Shown here: positions 7,040 through 17,525 of the stretch, in pieces | Position numbering within the stretch: the first letter of the stretch is position 1 | Layout: each line of letters begins with the position of its first letter | Source: Paenibacillus doosanensis | GTDB taxonomy: Bacteria; Bacillota; Bacilli; Paenibacillales; NBRC-103111 | Reading direction: 5' to 3' | DNA length: 64,000 nt | NCBI RefSeq assembly: GCF_025060755.1 | Contig: NZ_JANYUY010000047.1 | Location: 1-64,000, forward strand | Notes under the pieces: generated by a model | What the model was told of the DNA's origin: nothing | Seen by the model: the letters and a program-made list of their open reading frames with translations, nothing else | Database searches by the model: none | Position numbers and translations under genes: made by a program

Positions 7040-9481
7040 ATGATGTTTGGCAGATTTACAGAACGTGCGCAAAAGGTGTTGTCTTTGGCACAAGAAGAAG
7101 CCGTTCGTTTAGGTCATAATAATATTGGCACCGAGCATATTTTGCTGGGATTGATTCGCGAAGGAGACGGTATTGCAGCGAAGGCGCTTATCGCTCTGGG
7201 GCTTGGTCTGGAGAAAATTCAAGACGAGGTAGAGGCGCTGATCGGCAGAGGTCAGGAGCAGCCGACGAATATCGCTTACACGCCGCGTGCGAAGAAAGTG
7301 ATTGAGCTGTCGATGGACGAAGCCCGCAAGCTGGGCCATACGTATGTCGGAACAGAGCATATTCTGCTCGGTCTGATCCGTGAAGGCGAAGGCGTTGCGG
7401 CAAGAGTGCTCAATAATCTTGGCGTCAGCTTGAACAAAGCGCGTCAGCAGGTGCTTCAACTGCTCGGCAGCAGCGAGGTGGTATCTACCAACCATGGTAA
7501 CACCACGAATGCGAATACGCCTACGCTGGACGGCTTGGCACGCGACTTGACGGCATACGCCAAAGACGGCAATCTCGATCCGGTTATCGGCCGCAGCAAG
7601 GAAATCGAGCGCGTCATTCAAGTATTGAGCCGGAGAACGAAGAACAATCCGGTGCTGATCGGGGAGCCGGGGGTAGGTAAAACGGCTATCGCCGAAGGCT
7701 TGGCGCAAAAAATCATCAATAATGAAATTCCCGAAACGTTAAGAGATAAACGCGTTATGACGCTGGATATGGGCTCGGTCGTAGCCGGTACGAAGTACCG
7801 CGGCGAATTTGAGGACCGTTTGAAAAAAATTATGGACGAAATCCGGCAAGCCGGCAACATTATCTTATTCATCGATGAGCTGCATACGCTGATCGGGGCG
7901 GGCGGAGCGGAAGGTGCGATCGACGCGTCCAACATTCTGAAGCCGGCTCTGGCCAGAGGCGAACTGCAGTGCATCGGGGCTACGACGCTGGATGAGTACC
8001 GCAAATATATCGAGAAAGACGCCGCGCTGGAAAGACGTTTTCAACCGATTACAGTGGATCAGCCTTCTCCGGAAGAAGCGGTCCAAATTCTGCACGGGCT
8101 GCGCGATCGTTATGAAGCGCATCACCGCGTAAAAATTACGGACGAAGCCATTGAGCAAGCGGTCAAGTTGTCCGACCGTTATATTACGGACCGGTTCCTG
8201 CCGGATAAAGCGATCGACCTGATTGACGAGGCCAGCTCCAAAGTAAGGCTTCGTTCGTATACGGTACCGCCCGATCTGAAAAAACTGGAAAGTAAACTGG
8301 ATGATATCCGCAAGGAAAAAGACGCGGCAGTTCAAAGCCAGGAGTTCGAAAAGGCGGCCGCTCTTCGGGATACGGAGCAGAAGCTGCGCGAAGAGCTCGA
8401 TTCCACGAAGAACGAATGGAAAGAGAAACAAGGCCGCACCGACTCCGAGGTAACTCCGGAAGATATCGCCCAGGTTGTCGCCAGCTGGACCGGCATTCCG
8501 GTGGTGAAGCTGGCGGAAGAAGAAACCGAGCGCCTGCTGAAGATGGAATCGATCCTGCACGATCGCGTGATCGGTCAGGAAGAAGCCGTCAAAGCCGTCA
8601 GCCGTGCTATCCGCCGCGCCAGAGCGGGACTCAAAGATCCTAAGCGTCCGATGGGCTCCTTCATTTTCCTTGGACCTACCGGCGTCGGTAAAACCGAGCT
8701 GGCCCGTGCATTAGCGGAGTCGCTGTTCGGCGACGAGAACGCGGTCATCCGGATCGATATGTCCGAATATATGGAGAAACATTCGACTTCTCGTCTGGTC
8801 GGCGCGCCTCCGGGATATGTCGGATACGAAGAGGGCGGCCAGTTGACGGAGAAGGTTCGCCGCAAACCGTATTCGGTCGTTCTGCTGGATGAAATTGAAA
8901 AAGCGCATCCGGAAGTGTTCAACATCCTGCTGCAGGTGCTTGAAGACGGCCGCTTGACGGACTCCAAAGGCCGCACGGTCGATTTCCGCAATACGCTGAT
9001 CATTATGACATCCAACGTCGGTGCGGATACGATTAAGAAAAACTCTTCTCTCGGCTTCACTGCCGTGCATGATGCGGGCAAAGATTATAACAATATGAAA
9101 GACAAAGTGATGAGCGAGCTGAAAAAGAGCTTCCGTCCGGAGTTCCTGAACCGGATCGATGAAATCATCGTGTTCCACTCTTTGGAGGAGCAGCACATCG
9201 CTCAAATCGTCACTTTGATGGCGGAAGAGCTGCGCAAACGTCTGAAAGAGCAAGAGGTCGACTTTATTCTTACCGACAAAGCCAAGGCGTTCCTGGCCAA
9301 GGAAGGATTCGATCCGACCTACGGGGCAAGACCGCTCCGCAGAGCAATTCAAAAGCATATCGAGGACCGGTTGTCCGAGGAGCTGCTTCGCGGTCATATC
9401 TCCAAAGGCGATACGCTCACCATTGATGAGAAAGACGGAGAATTAACGGTAGAACGCAATCAAAAGGTTGCAACATCTTAA
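7040..9481 (+). CDS. clpC: ATP-dependent Clp protease ATPase subunit ClpC
   Basis: A 813-residue Hsp100 unfoldase. In order: two Clp-N repeats (1-145), AAA+ domain 1 with Walker A GEPGVGKT at 208-215, a middle domain with UVR-like coiled coil (about 420-455), and AAA+ domain 2 with GPTGVGKT. It unfolds substrates, including arginine-phosphorylated ones, for ClpP. ATG 7040 follows GGAGG at 8 bases; the earlier in-frame codons from 6974 lack a site. Last gene of the CtsR operon, closed by the terminator at 9499. No separate CtsR box lies nearby. Confidence 0.98.
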   Translation: MMFGRFTERAQKVLSLAQEEAVRLGHNNIGTEHILLGLIREGDGIAAKALIALGLGLEKIQDEVEALIGRGQEQPTNIAYTPRAKKVIELSMDEARKLGHTYVGTEHILLGLIREGEGVAARVLNNLGVSLNKARQQVLQLLGSSEVVSTNHGNTTNANTPTLDGLARDLTAYAKDGNLDPVIGRSKEIERVIQVLSRRTKNNPVLIGEPGVGKTAIAEGLAQKIINNEIPETLRDKRVMTLDMGSVVAGTKYRGEFEDRLKKIMDEIRQAGNIILFIDELHTLIGAGGAEGAIDASNILKPALARGELQCIGATTLDEYRKYIEKDAALERRFQPITVDQPSPEEAVQILHGLRDRYEAHHRVKITDEAIEQAVKLSDRYITDRFLPDKAIDLIDEASSKVRLRSYTVPPDLKKLESKLDDIRKEKDAAVQSQEFEKAAALRDTEQKLREELDSTKNEWKEKQGRTDSEVTPEDIAQVVASWTGIPVVKLAEEETERLLKMESILHDRVIGQEEAVKAVSRAIRRARAGLKDPKRPMGSFIFLGPTGVGKTELARALAESLFGDENAVIRIDMSEYMEKHSTSRLVGAPPGYVGYEEGGQLTEKVRRKPYSVVLLDEIEKAHPEVFNILLQVLEDGRLTDSKGRTVDFRNTLIIMTSNVGADTIKKNSSLGFTAVHDAGKDYNNMKDKVMSELKKSFRPEFLNRIDEIIVFHSLEEQHIAQIVTLMAEELRKRLKEQEVDFILTDKAKAFLAKEGFDPTYGARPLRRAIQKHIEDRLSEELLRGHISKGDTLTIDEKDGELTVERNQKVATS

Positions 9482-9498
9482 GCCGTCGCAGCGTCTAC

Positions 9499-9535
9499 AT
9501 CCTGTACCCTTCTTAGGGGTGCAGGATTTTTTTTG
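9499..9535 (+). terminator. Terminator after clpC
   Basis: ATCCTGTACCC (9499-9509) pairs with GGGTGCAGGAT (9517-9527) with one G-T pair, followed by seven T. The gap 9536-9760 then holds two small palindromes (9560-9574 and 9576-9589) and no clear promoter. Confidence 0.9.
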
Positions 9536-9760
9536 TTGTTTAGGAAATGATGCGCAGCCATATCCTGTGGATATCCGGGGGCTCCCCCGAAAGTAATCGG
9601 AATAAGCTTCAGAGCATCACGTCACTTTTTGGGAATTTGTTCTTCATTTGCCGCAGAATGATTTTTATTAGTAGGGAAGAAGGGTTTTCATAACCTCCAC
9701 AAAATGGTAAACTTTGATAAGACAACGGGATGCGGACGATAAACAACTAGGAGAAAAACG

Positions 9761-11128
9761 ATGGCCAAACAAAAAACGAAATTTTGCTGCCAAGAGTGCG
9801 GCTATGAATCGCCTAAATGGCTGGGCAAATGTCCGGGCTGCCAAGCATGGAATACCTTCGTCGAAGAAGTGGAGACGGTAACGAAGACGCAAGGCATCAC
9901 TTCTTCTTTATTACGCACGAAAGAAAAACCGGTATCCATCATAAATATAAAAAGCAGTGAAGAACAGCGAATCGTTACGCGCAATAAGGAATTAAACCGC
10001 GTACTCGGCGGCGGGCTGGTACCCGGATCGCTGCTCCTTGTAGGCGGAGACCCTGGGATCGGCAAATCGACGCTGCTGCTGCAAACCTCCCATGATCTGA
10101 CGCTAAGCAACCAGAAGGTGCTGTATGTATCGGGAGAGGAATCTGTGCGGCAGACGAAGCTGCGCGCCGATAGGCTGAATGCTGCATCCGAACAATTGTT
10201 CGTTCTGTGCGAAACGAACCTGGAATTGATCGAAGCGGCGATCGAAGACGTTCAGCCCGATTTTATCGTGATCGATTCGATTCAAACCGTATATCATCCC
10301 GGCGTCGCTTCGGCGCCAGGGAGCGTGTCCCAAGTTCGGGAATGCACGGGGCATTTCATGAGAATTGCCAAAATAAAAGGTATCGCCACGGTTCTCGTGG
10401 GTCATGTTACTAAAGAGGGAGCGATTGCCGGTCCGAGGCTGCTGGAGCATATGGTCGACTGCGTCCTTTATTTTGAGGGCGAACGCCATCATTCGTACCG
10501 GCTGCTCCGCGCGGTGAAAAACCGTTTCGGCTCGACGAACGAAATCGGCATTTTCGAGATGCGGGAAGACGGCTTGGCCGAAGTGAACAACCCTTCGGAG
10601 CTGTTTCTATCCGAGCGGCCGCTCGGCGTATCCGGATCGACGGTCGTTGCGAGCATGGAAGGGACGCGTCCTGTACTGGTGGAGCTGCAGGCTCTCGTAT
10701 CGTCTACGAACTTCCCTTCGCCGCGGCGGATGGCAACCGGTATCGATCATAACCGGCTCGCGCTAATTATTGCGGTGCTTGAGAAACGCATGGGCATGTT
10801 TTTGCAAAATCAGGATGCTTATGTGAACGTTGCCGGCGGAGTGAAGCTCGATGAGCCTGCCGTCGACTTGGCTATAGCGGTGAGCATCGCTTCGAGTCTG
10901 CGCGAGCAGCCGACGCAGCCGTTCGATGTGGTATTCGGCGAAGTGGGCTTGACCGGCGAAGTCCGGGGCGTCTCCCGGGTCGATCAACGGGTGAAGGAAG
11001 CGGAGAAGCTCGGGTTCCGCAGAGTTATCGTGCCGGAGCGAAGTCTGAAGGGATGGACGCCGCCGTCCGGAATTGAAATTATCGGAGTGAATACGGTCGC
11101 CGAAGCGCTGAAAGCTGCGCTGGGCTAG
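9761..11128 (+). CDS. radA: DNA repair protein RadA
   Basis: A 455-residue RecA-related branch-migration helicase. A C4 zinc finger (Cys10, 13, 24, 27) is followed by the ATPase core with Walker [11 protein letters not shown], the RadA signature KNRFGS, and a C-terminal Lon-protease-like domain. It processes recombination intermediates during repair and transformation. The next gene, disA, is linked functionally: in B. subtilis RadA modulates DisA activity. ATG 9761 with TAGGAG upstream. Confidence 0.97.
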   Translation: MAKQKTKFCCQECGYESPKWLGKCPGCQAWNTFVEEVETVTKTQGITSSLLRTKEKPVSIINIKSSEEQRIVTRNKELNRVLGGGLVPGSLLLVGGDPGIGKSTLLLQTSHDLTLSNQKVLYVSGEESVRQTKLRADRLNAASEQLFVLCETNLELIEAAIEDVQPDFIVIDSIQTVYHPGVASAPGSVSQVRECTGHFMRIAKIKGIATVLVGHVTKEGAIAGPRLLEHMVDCVLYFEGERHHSYRLLRAVKNRFGSTNEIGIFEMREDGLAEVNNPSELFLSERPLGVSGSTVVASMEGTRPVLVELQALVSSTNFPSPRRMATGIDHNRLALIIAVLEKRMGMFLQNQDAYVNVAGGVKLDEPAVDLAIAVSIASSLREQPTQPFDVVFGEVGLTGEVRGVSRVDQRVKEAEKLGFRRVIVPERSLKGWTPPSGIEIIGVNTVAEALKAALG

Positions 11129-11142
11129 CGGTTAGTGTATAT

Positions 11143-11215
11143 GCTTACGAAGTAGGTTTTCCTTCGGAAAACCCAAAGCCAACGCTTACGAAGTAGGTTT
11201 TCCTTCGGAAAACCC
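11143..11215 (+). repeat. Two tandem copies of a TTACGAAGT hairpin repeat (radA-disA junction)
   Basis: Two identical 32-base copies at 11143-11174 and 11184-11215. Each has GCTTACGAAGTA and then an 8-bp stem GGTTTTCC/GGAAAACC around TTC. The second copy is followed at once by TTAGGAGGG, the ribosome site of disA. Related pairs occur at 44869 and 52089, with a variant at 25058. Confidence 0.9.
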
Positions 11216-11229
11216 TTAGGAGGGACAAC

Positions 11230-12306
11230 ATGAGCAAGGAAGAAACCAAAAGAGATGTGATGAGCCAGCTTCTGCAGCTGGTCGCACCGGGGACGGCGTT
11301 TCGGGAAGGGCTGGAAAATGTGCTGCGCGCAAAAACCGGCGCCCTGATCGTCGTAGGCTACAGCCCTGAAGTGATGGAAATCGTGGACGGAGGCTTTTCC
11401 ATTAATTGCGACTTCTCGCCGAACTATTTGTACGAGCTCGCCAAAATGGACGGAGCAATCATATTGAGCGAAGATCTGAAACGAATATTGTATGCGAACA
11501 CCCAGCTGATTCCTAACTCTTCGATTACATCGACGGAAACGGGAATCCGCCACCGGACAGCCGAGCGGGTAGCCAAACAAACTTCCAAGCTCGTGGTGTC
11601 CATCTCCCAGAGGCGCAACGTCATTACATTGTATCAGGGCAACCTTCGCTATTCGCTTAAGGATATGGGGGTTATTTTGACCAAAGCGAATCAGGCGATC
11701 CAGACATTGGAGAAATATAAATCCGTGCTCGACCAGGCGGTGACCAACTTGGGCGCTTCCGAATTCGAGGAATCCGTAACGCTTCACGATGTGACGAACG
11801 TCGTTCAGCGCATTGAAATGGTGCTGCGGATTAAGGCTGAAATCAAGCGCTATATCAACGAGCTCGGCACGGAAGGACGCCTTATCAGCATGCAATTGGA
11901 GGAATTGGTAGGAGCGACGGAGCATGAAGCGCAACTTTTAATCAAAGACTACGTAAGAGAACTTGTAGACGACAAAGTGAAGGACATCATGAAAAATTTA
12001 AGGCGAGTGGCTACCGATGAAATATTGGATCATTCGCATATCGCGCGGATTCTCGGTTATCCTCATGCGAGCAACGCCGAAGAAACCGTATCGCCGCGCG
12101 GATATCGGGTGCTGAATAAAATCCCCCGTCTGCCTTCGGTTATTATCCATAATTTGGTGGAACGTTTCCAGCAGTTACCTCATCTTATGATGGCTACGAT
12201 CGATGAATTGGATGAAGTGGATGGAATTGGAGAAGTGAGGGCGCGCGCAATTAAAGAAGGATTAAAACGAATTCAAGATCAAGTACTCATTGACAGACAT
12301 ATTTAA
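11230..12306 (+). CDS. disA: DNA integrity scanning protein, diadenylate cyclase DisA
   Basis: A 358-residue protein that makes the second messenger c-di-AMP from two ATP while scanning DNA for lesions before sporulation. The N-terminal DAC domain carries the catalytic DGA motif (residues 74-76) and RHR (107-109). A helical linker and a C-terminal helix-hairpin-helix DNA-binding domain follow ([16 protein letters not shown]). Length matches B. subtilis DisA. Its ribosome site TAGGAGGG is joined to the upstream hairpin repeat. Translation may be influenced by that structure; this is inference. Confidence 0.97.
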   Translation: MSKEETKRDVMSQLLQLVAPGTAFREGLENVLRAKTGALIVVGYSPEVMEIVDGGFSINCDFSPNYLYELAKMDGAIILSEDLKRILYANTQLIPNSSITSTETGIRHRTAERVAKQTSKLVVSISQRRNVITLYQGNLRYSLKDMGVILTKANQAIQTLEKYKSVLDQAVTNLGASEFEESVTLHDVTNVVQRIEMVLRIKAEIKRYINELGTEGRLISMQLEELVGATEHEAQLLIKDYVRELVDDKVKDIMKNLRRVATDEILDHSHIARILGYPHASNAEETVSPRGYRVLNKIPRLPSVIIHNLVERFQQLPHLMMATIDELDEVDGIGEVRARAIKEGLKRIQDQVLIDRHI

Positions 12307-12318
12307 CTTGCATACAAT
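12290..12318 (+). promoter_or_regulatory. Sigma-A promoter for pssA inside the disA 3' end
   Basis: A perfect TTGACA (12290-12295), 17 bases, and TACAAT (12313-12318). The -35 lies in the last codons of disA. Confidence 0.8.
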
Positions 12319-12324
12319 CAGAGG

Positions 12325-12345
12325 GTAACCTATATAATAGGGTAC
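12325..12345. promoter_or_regulatory. Dyad just downstream of the pssA promoter
   Basis: CCTAT (12329-12333) and ATAGG (12337-12341), extended by GTA/TAC on the outside with one mismatch. It begins seven bases after the -10 element, where an operator would overlap the transcription start. The binding factor is unknown. Confidence 0.35.
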
Positions 12346-12369
12346 AGTAAACTAGAGGTGGACAAATAA

Positions 12370-13104
12370 ATGTTGACTAAATCTATTCCCAATCTTTTTA
12401 CAGTAGGGAACTTGTTTTTGGGATTTATATCGATCATATTGGCCTTTAACCAAAAGGCGGAGCTGGCTGCAATCATGGTCATTATCGCTATGCTGTGCGA
12501 CGGCTTGGACGGCCGGGTAGCCCGCGCGCTAAATGCCCAAAGCGAATTCGGCAAAGAGCTGGACTCCTTATCGGACGTCATCTCGTTCGGCGTAGCTCCG
12601 GCTTTCATCATGTACGTGGCCGCTTTTACGGAAATGAACGCTGCCGCGGCTTGGATCATCACCGCGATCTTCCCGATTTGCGGAGCGCTCCGCCTGGCCC
12701 GCTTTAATGTCGTAGCCGGTGTGCCGGGTTACTTCATCGGCTTGCCGATTCCAGCGGCCGGAGGCGTATTATGTACGCTGGCGCTGTTCCATACGGAGCT
12801 TCATACCGCCGTATTGGTGCTCAGCACGCTGTTGCTCTCCTATTTGATGGTCAGTACGGTGAAATACCCGAACTTCAAGAAAGTCGGCATTCCGAAGAAG
12901 GCGATTTGGATTACGCCTATCGTCATCGTCATTGCCGTCGTTATCGCTTACCAATATCCGGGCATGTTGTCCAAAATGATTTTTGTACCGCTGCTTCTCT
13001 ATGCGCTGTACGGCCTAAAAAAAAACGTTGAACGCCTCTTGCCAAGACGAAGAAGAAAGAACCAATCCGTCGACGAAGTGAACTCCGAGACAAGGCCGAT
13101 GTAG
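12370..13104 (+). CDS. pssA: CDP-diacylglycerol-serine O-phosphatidyltransferase
   Basis: A 244-residue integral membrane enzyme that makes phosphatidylserine, the precursor of phosphatidylethanolamine. The CDP-alcohol phosphatidyltransferase signature is complete: DGLDGRVAR, eight residues, G, three, D, three, D (about residues 42-64). Several hydrophobic helices follow, and a basic C-terminal tail (RRRRKNQ). It has its own promoter within disA and is followed by a terminator, so it is probably a single-gene unit. Confidence 0.93.
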   Translation: MLTKSIPNLFTVGNLFLGFISIILAFNQKAELAAIMVIIAMLCDGLDGRVARALNAQSEFGKELDSLSDVISFGVAPAFIMYVAAFTEMNAAAAWIITAIFPICGALRLARFNVVAGVPGYFIGLPIPAAGGVLCTLALFHTELHTAVLVLSTLLLSYLMVSTVKYPNFKKVGIPKKAIWITPIVIVIAVVIAYQYPGMLSKMIFVPLLLYALYGLKKNVERLLPRRRRKNQSVDEVNSETRPM

Positions 13105-13146
13105 CCGTTAATAACACGCTTTGCGTTAATAAATGAGGCGAAAATG

Positions 13147-13188
13147 AAAAGCATTTATTTTCCTTGAGGGGAAAGTAAATGCTTTTTT
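13147..13188 (+). terminator. Terminator after pssA
   Basis: AAAAGCATTTA plus TTTTCC pairs with GGGAAA-G-TAAATGCTTTT, with one bulged G, and runs into six T. Confidence 0.85.
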
Positions 13189-13281
13189 GCTTTTTCTTTG
13201 GCTTGGGACGGTTAGCCAGGAAACTTTTGGTTCATAATTGTAACGAGGTTATTTCAAAGTAAAAGTTATGGAGGTGATTCT

Positions 13282-14379
13282 ATGATGAAAAGATGGTTCC
13301 AATGTTTATTTGCAGTTATTGGGGGCGTGTTGGGATATGAGTGGAGTGATACCGTCGGACAGCCATTTTTCAAAATCATAGAAACGGTGTTCGGTGTGGA
13401 AACGTTGCGCGGCGAGGCTTATTGGATGATGATTGCCGGAGTCGTTCTCTTTTATTTCATCAGTTCATGGGCCGTTAATTATGTATTGCGCATGATGCAG
13501 CAAGGAGAGGAAAAGATTGCCGACGTACCGGTCTCCGATCTGATTGCGGGCACTTGCGGCATGATCGTCGGGCTGGTGCTTGCCGTCGTTTTTCTAACGC
13601 CGTTCGAGCAGGCCGTATTGTTTACTCCGCTGCTGCATGTCATTATTACGGCGATGCTAGGATTGGTCGGATTCCGCTTTGGTTATGCCAAGAAAGAAGA
13701 GGTTCTCGCCCTCTTGTCCAAGAGCCGTTCGGGCAGGGATCGCAATGCTCATGGCGAAGGCAAAGGATTCGAAGAGCATAAAATTCTCGATACAAGCGTC
13801 ATTATCGACGGACGGATTGCCGATATATGCAAAACCGGATTTATCGAAGGCACGCTGGTTATTCCCGAATTCGTGCTGGAAGAGCTGCAGCATATTGCGG
13901 ATTCCTCCGACCTGCTCAAACGAAACCGCGGCCGCCGCGGGCTCGACATTCTCAACAAAATCCAAAAAGAGCTGGAAGTCAAAGTATTGATCTATGAAGG
14001 CGACTTTGAGGAAATTTCCGAGGTGGACAGCAAGCTGGTGAAGCTGGCCAAGGTGCTGCAGGGCAAAGTGATTACGAATGATTTTAATTTGAATAAAGTA
14101 TGCGAGCTGCAGGGCGTTTCGGTGCTGAACATTAATGATTTGGCCAATGCCGTCAAGCCGGTGGTGCTGCCGGGAGAAGAAATTCTCGTTCAAGTGATCA
14201 AGGACGGCAAAGAGCACGGGCAAGGCGTAGCCTATCTCGACGACGGCACGATGATCGTTGTGGAGGGCGGACGCGATTTTATCGGGATGACGCTGGACGT
14301 GCTGGTGACAAGCGTACTGCAGACTTCGGCGGGCCGGATGATTTTCGCCAAACCGAAACTATTGGAAAAAGCGCTCTAA
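13282..14379 (+). CDS. yacL: PIN/TRAM-domain membrane protein (YacL family)
   Basis: A 365-residue protein. The first 125 residues hold about four hydrophobic membrane segments. A PIN nuclease-fold domain follows, starting at [14 protein letters not shown] with its acidic residues, and a C-terminal TRAM domain likely to bind RNA. PIN domains are Mg-dependent ribonucleases in other contexts, but the role of YacL is not established. The position between disA/pssA and ispD is conserved in Bacillales. ATG 13282 after GGAGGTG. Confidence 0.9.
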   Translation: MMKRWFQCLFAVIGGVLGYEWSDTVGQPFFKIIETVFGVETLRGEAYWMMIAGVVLFYFISSWAVNYVLRMMQQGEEKIADVPVSDLIAGTCGMIVGLVLAVVFLTPFEQAVLFTPLLHVIITAMLGLVGFRFGYAKKEEVLALLSKSRSGRDRNAHGEGKGFEEHKILDTSVIIDGRIADICKTGFIEGTLVIPEFVLEELQHIADSSDLLKRNRGRRGLDILNKIQKELEVKVLIYEGDFEEISEVDSKLVKLAKVLQGKVITNDFNLNKVCELQGVSVLNINDLANAVKPVVLPGEEILVQVIKDGKEHGQGVAYLDDGTMIVVEGGRDFIGMTLDVLVTSVLQTSAGRMIFAKPKLLEKAL

Positions 14380-14414
14380 AACGTATATGATAGGGGGAGC
14401 GCGATAAATAGTAG

Positions 14415-15128
14415 GTGAAAAGAGTGAACCAGCTGGGGGTAGTGGTTGTAGCTGCGGGCAAAGGCTCGCGGATGAAAACCGCGGAGAGCAAGCAATATCT
14501 GCAATTGAACGGCAAACCGATTATTGTACATACATTAGCTTTATTCGATCGGATGCCGGAGGTCGATACCATTGTGCTCGTAACGGGAGAGCAGGATGTC
14601 CGACGGTGCGAAGGGTATGTGAAGCAGTATGGACTCGGCAAAGTCAAACAAGTCGTCGTCGGCGGCCAGGAACGCCAGAACTCCGTGCACAGAGGCTTGA
14701 AGGCGCTGAGCGGAGCCGTGGAATGGGTTATGGTGCATGATGGAGTGCGCCCCTTCCCCGCGAAGGAGCATATTGTGGCCTGCTGGCGCAAGGCGATGGA
14801 GACGGAGGCGGCCGTGCTCGCGGTGCCGGTCAAAGATACGATCAAGGTTGTCGATCTTCAGGGGACGATCCAGTCCACCCCGGACCGGCGCAGCTTGTGG
14901 GCGATTCAAACCCCACAAGCTTTTCGTCTTTCTTTGCTGCTGCAGGCGTACGAGCAGGCGGAGAAGGACGGGTTCGTCGGCACCGACGATGCGATGCTGG
15001 TGGAACGAAGCGGCATGTCCGTGCAGGTCGTAGAAGCGGACTATTATAATATTAAAATTACGACGCCGGAAGATTTGCCGTGGGCGGAATGGATAATACG
15101 GAATGTCAGGGGAGAGGACAAGCAATGA
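14415..15128 (+). CDS. ispD: 2-C-methyl-D-erythritol 4-phosphate cytidylyltransferase
   Basis: A 237-residue enzyme of the non-mevalonate isoprenoid pathway, coupling CTP to methylerythritol phosphate. The nucleotide-binding loop AAGKGSRM (about residues 13-20), the VHDGVRPF motif and the TTPEDL segment near the C-terminus are intact. The start is unsure: GTG 14415 gives MKRVNQLG, while GTG 14424 has TAGGTG at a more usual distance. Its last codons overlap ispF by four bases (ATGA), so the two are translationally coupled. Confidence 0.95.
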   Translation: MKRVNQLGVVVVAAGKGSRMKTAESKQYLQLNGKPIIVHTLALFDRMPEVDTIVLVTGEQDVRRCEGYVKQYGLGKVKQVVVGGQERQNSVHRGLKALSGAVEWVMVHDGVRPFPAKEHIVACWRKAMETEAAVLAVPVKDTIKVVDLQGTIQSTPDRRSLWAIQTPQAFRLSLLLQAYEQAEKDGFVGTDDAMLVERSGMSVQVVEADYYNIKITTPEDLPWAEWIIRNVRGEDKQ

Positions 15129-15610
15129 TTCGAGTAGGACAAGGATTTGACGTGCACCAACTGGCGGAAGGGCGTAAATGTATTATCGGGGGCGTAGACA
15201 TCCCCTATGAGAAAGGACTGCTCGGCCATTCGGACGCGGACGTGCTGCTGCATGCGATCAGCGATGCGATACTCGGTGCGCTGGGATTAGGCGATATCGG
15301 CAAGCATTTCCCCGATACGTCGGCGGAGTTTAAGGATGCGGACAGCTACAAGCTGCTGCTGGACGTGTGGAAGCTGGCGAAGGAAGCGGGCTATAAGCTC
15401 GGCAACATCGATTCGACGATTATCGCTCAGAAGCCGAAGATGGCGCCATATATTCCCGCGATGGTACAGCGGATTGCCGAGGCTTTGGAGGCGGAGCCGT
15501 CCCAAGTAAATGTGAAAGCGACGACGACGGAGCAGCTCGGATTTACCGGACGCGGCGAAGGAATTGCGGCGCAATCGGTTGTTAGTTTGATCAAAGTTGT
15601 GCTATCATAG
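15125..15610 (+). CDS. ispF: 2-C-methyl-D-erythritol 2,4-cyclodiphosphate synthase
   Basis: A 161-residue trimeric enzyme that cyclises the product of the IspD/IspE steps with loss of CMP. The metal-binding motif GFDVHQL near the N-terminus (Asp and His), [10 protein letters not shown] (second His) and the conserved [14 protein letters not shown] near the C-terminus are present. ATG 15125 with GGGGAGAGG upstream, overlapping the ispD stop. Confidence 0.97.
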   Translation: MIRVGQGFDVHQLAEGRKCIIGGVDIPYEKGLLGHSDADVLLHAISDAILGALGLGDIGKHFPDTSAEFKDADSYKLLLDVWKLAKEAGYKLGNIDSTIIAQKPKMAPYIPAMVQRIAEALEAEPSQVNVKATTTEQLGFTGRGEGIAAQSVVSLIKVVLS

Positions 15611-15657
15611 TGCATATTTTTGATTTCGGTTTTGCATAGGAGAGAGGAGCGGCAGCA

Positions 15658-17115
15658 ATGTCAGGTCAATTTCGCGTAAGATATGCGCCAAGCCCTACCG
15701 GTCATTTGCATATCGGGGGTGCCCGCACGGCATTATTCAATTATTTGATCGCTCGCAAACAAAACGGGCAATTCATTATCCGGTTCGAAGACACCGATCA
15801 GACCCGCCACATGGAGTCGGGCATCGGCAGCCAATTGGAAGGGCTGAAATGGCTCGGACTGGATTGGGACGAGAGCGTCGATATCGGCGGTCCTTACGGC
15901 CCGTACCGGCAGACCGAGCGTCTGGACTTGTACCGCCCTTATGTCGAGCAAATGCTGCAGTCAGGCCACGCTTACCGCTGCTACTGTTCGGAGGCGGATC
16001 TGGAGCAGGAGCGGGCGGAGCAAGAGGCCAAGGGAGAGATGCCGCGCTATTCCGGCAAATGCCGTCACTTGACGGCTCAGCAGATCGAGCAGTACGAGGC
16101 GGAGGGACGCAAGCCTTCCATTCGCTTCCGCGTGCCGGAGGATCGGATCATCGCTTTCGAGGACCGCATTCGCGAGCATGTGGAATTCGAATCGAACGGG
16201 ATCGGCGACTTCATCATCGTTCGTCCGGACGGGATTCCGACGTATAACTTCGCCGTTATACTCGACGATCATCTGATGAACATTACGCTCGTCATCCGCG
16301 GCGAGGAGCACTTGTCCAATACGCCAAGACAGATTATGATGTACGAAGCGCTGGGACTTCCCGTGCCCGAATTCGCGCATCTGGCGCTGATCCTGAATCA
16401 GGATCGCAAGAAGATGAGCAAGCGCGACGAATCGATCATCCAATTTATCGAGCAATACCGCGAGCTCGGCTACTTGCCTGAGGCCGTACTGAACTTCATC
16501 ACCCTGCTCGGCTGGTCTCCGAAAGGGGAGGAGGAGATGTTCACCAAGGAAGAGCTGATCGCCCAGTTCGATCTCGACCGGCTGTCGAAGAGTCCGGCAG
16601 TGTTCGATATGGACAAGCTCAATTGGATGAACAATCAATATTTGAAGAAGGCGGAACTGTCTCGGGTTGTCGATCTGGCGCTGCCGCATTTGCAAAAAGC
16701 GGGACGCGTTCCCGAGCAGCTGTCTGCCGAACAGCAAGAATGGGTGAATCGCCTTGTGGCGCTGAATCAGGATCGAATGCAGTATGCGAGCGAAATCGTG
16801 CCGCTGTCCGATCTGTTTTTCCAAGACGACGTAGCCTGTGAGAATGACGAAGCCGAGGCGGTGCTTGCCGAAGATTACGTACCGGTCGTTCTGGGAAGCT
16901 TCCTGAGCCAAGTGGAGCAGTCGGAGAGCTTCGCCCCGGAACACATCCAGCCGATGCTTAAAGCCGTGCAGAAGGAAACCGGTTATAAAGGCAAGCAGCT
17001 GTTTATGACGATTCGCGTAGCTTTGACCGGGCAAGTTCATGGGCCTGACTTGAACATCACTATGTACTTGCTGGGCAAAGAGAAGGTTATCGACCGGCTG
17101 AAGAAGTTATTGTAA
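15658..17115 (+). CDS. gltX: Glutamyl-tRNA synthetase
   Basis: A 485-residue class I synthetase. The HIGH-type motif is [10 protein letters not shown] near residue 13 and the KMSKS-type motif is KKMSKRDES. The C-terminal helical domain that recognises the anticodon is full length. In Bacillales this enzyme usually charges both tRNA-Glu and, through misacylation, tRNA-Gln for GatCAB; that role is inferred. The promoter of cysE overlaps its stop codon. Confidence 0.97.
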   Translation: MSGQFRVRYAPSPTGHLHIGGARTALFNYLIARKQNGQFIIRFEDTDQTRHMESGIGSQLEGLKWLGLDWDESVDIGGPYGPYRQTERLDLYRPYVEQMLQSGHAYRCYCSEADLEQERAEQEAKGEMPRYSGKCRHLTAQQIEQYEAEGRKPSIRFRVPEDRIIAFEDRIREHVEFESNGIGDFIIVRPDGIPTYNFAVILDDHLMNITLVIRGEEHLSNTPRQIMMYEALGLPVPEFAHLALILNQDRKKMSKRDESIIQFIEQYRELGYLPEAVLNFITLLGWSPKGEEEMFTKEELIAQFDLDRLSKSPAVFDMDKLNWMNNQYLKKAELSRVVDLALPHLQKAGRVPEQLSAEQQEWVNRLVALNQDRMQYASEIVPLSDLFFQDDVACENDEAEAVLAEDYVPVVLGSFLSQVEQSESFAPEHIQPMLKAVQKETGYKGKQLFMTIRVALTGQVHGPDLNITMYLLGKEKVIDRLKKLL

Positions 17116-17138
17116 AGCTTACGCTTTTTCGTTATACT
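17110..17138 (+). promoter_or_regulatory. Promoter of the T-box-cysE operon
   Basis: TTGTAA (17110-17115, containing the gltX stop), 17 bases, TATACT (17133-17138). Transcription would begin about 20 bases before the T-box stem I. Confidence 0.75.
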
Positions 17139-17164
17139 AAGTAACATTAATATTTCGTGGCGTT

Positions 17165-17440
17165 GATCAGGAGAGTACGATGAATCAGGGATTTACAGAG
17201 AGGGCGGCCGGGCTGAAGCTGCATAAGCGGGCCTGCGCTGGAAGCTGCTCATTCCCGTTGATCGGAAATGCACCTGGGAGCCGTATCGGCGAGCTGCTTT
17301 CCGGTTAGGGAAGCCAGGGTAGCCGTGCCGTATACGTTCACGTTACGAACGCCGAGATGGACGAGATTGCAAGTCCGAAGCAGAGTGGAACCGCGCGCTT
17401 TTCACGCCTCTGCAGCCGCAATGGCTGCAGAGGCTTTTTG
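17165..17440 (+). ncRNA. T-box leader (probable tRNA-Cys sensor) of cysE-cysS
   Basis: The T-box sequence AGAGTGGAACCGCG is at 17382-17395. The terminator GCCTCTGCAGCC/GGCTGCAGAGGC (17406-17417/17423-17434) plus TTTTT follows. Stem I closes with GATCA (17165-17169) and TGATC (17259-17263) and contains the S-turn elements AGTA (17174-17177) and GAA (17241-17243). TGC at 17246-17248, just after that GAA, fits a cysteine specifier, in agreement with the downstream genes. Uncharged tRNA-Cys would bind and prevent termination. The specifier is inferred from position, not from a computed fold. Confidence 0.9.
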
Positions 17441-17525
17441 GCGTAGAGAAGAGGGCAGGGAAGGCCGTTTCGGATATCGGGGAGACTATATATCTAGCTT
17501 GATGGGGAGAAAGCAGGTGATCGTC

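Noticed and set aside
11143-11215. CRISPR array
   Set aside because: Only two copies with a 9-base spacer, internal stem-loops and no cas genes; it matches the hairpin repeat family.
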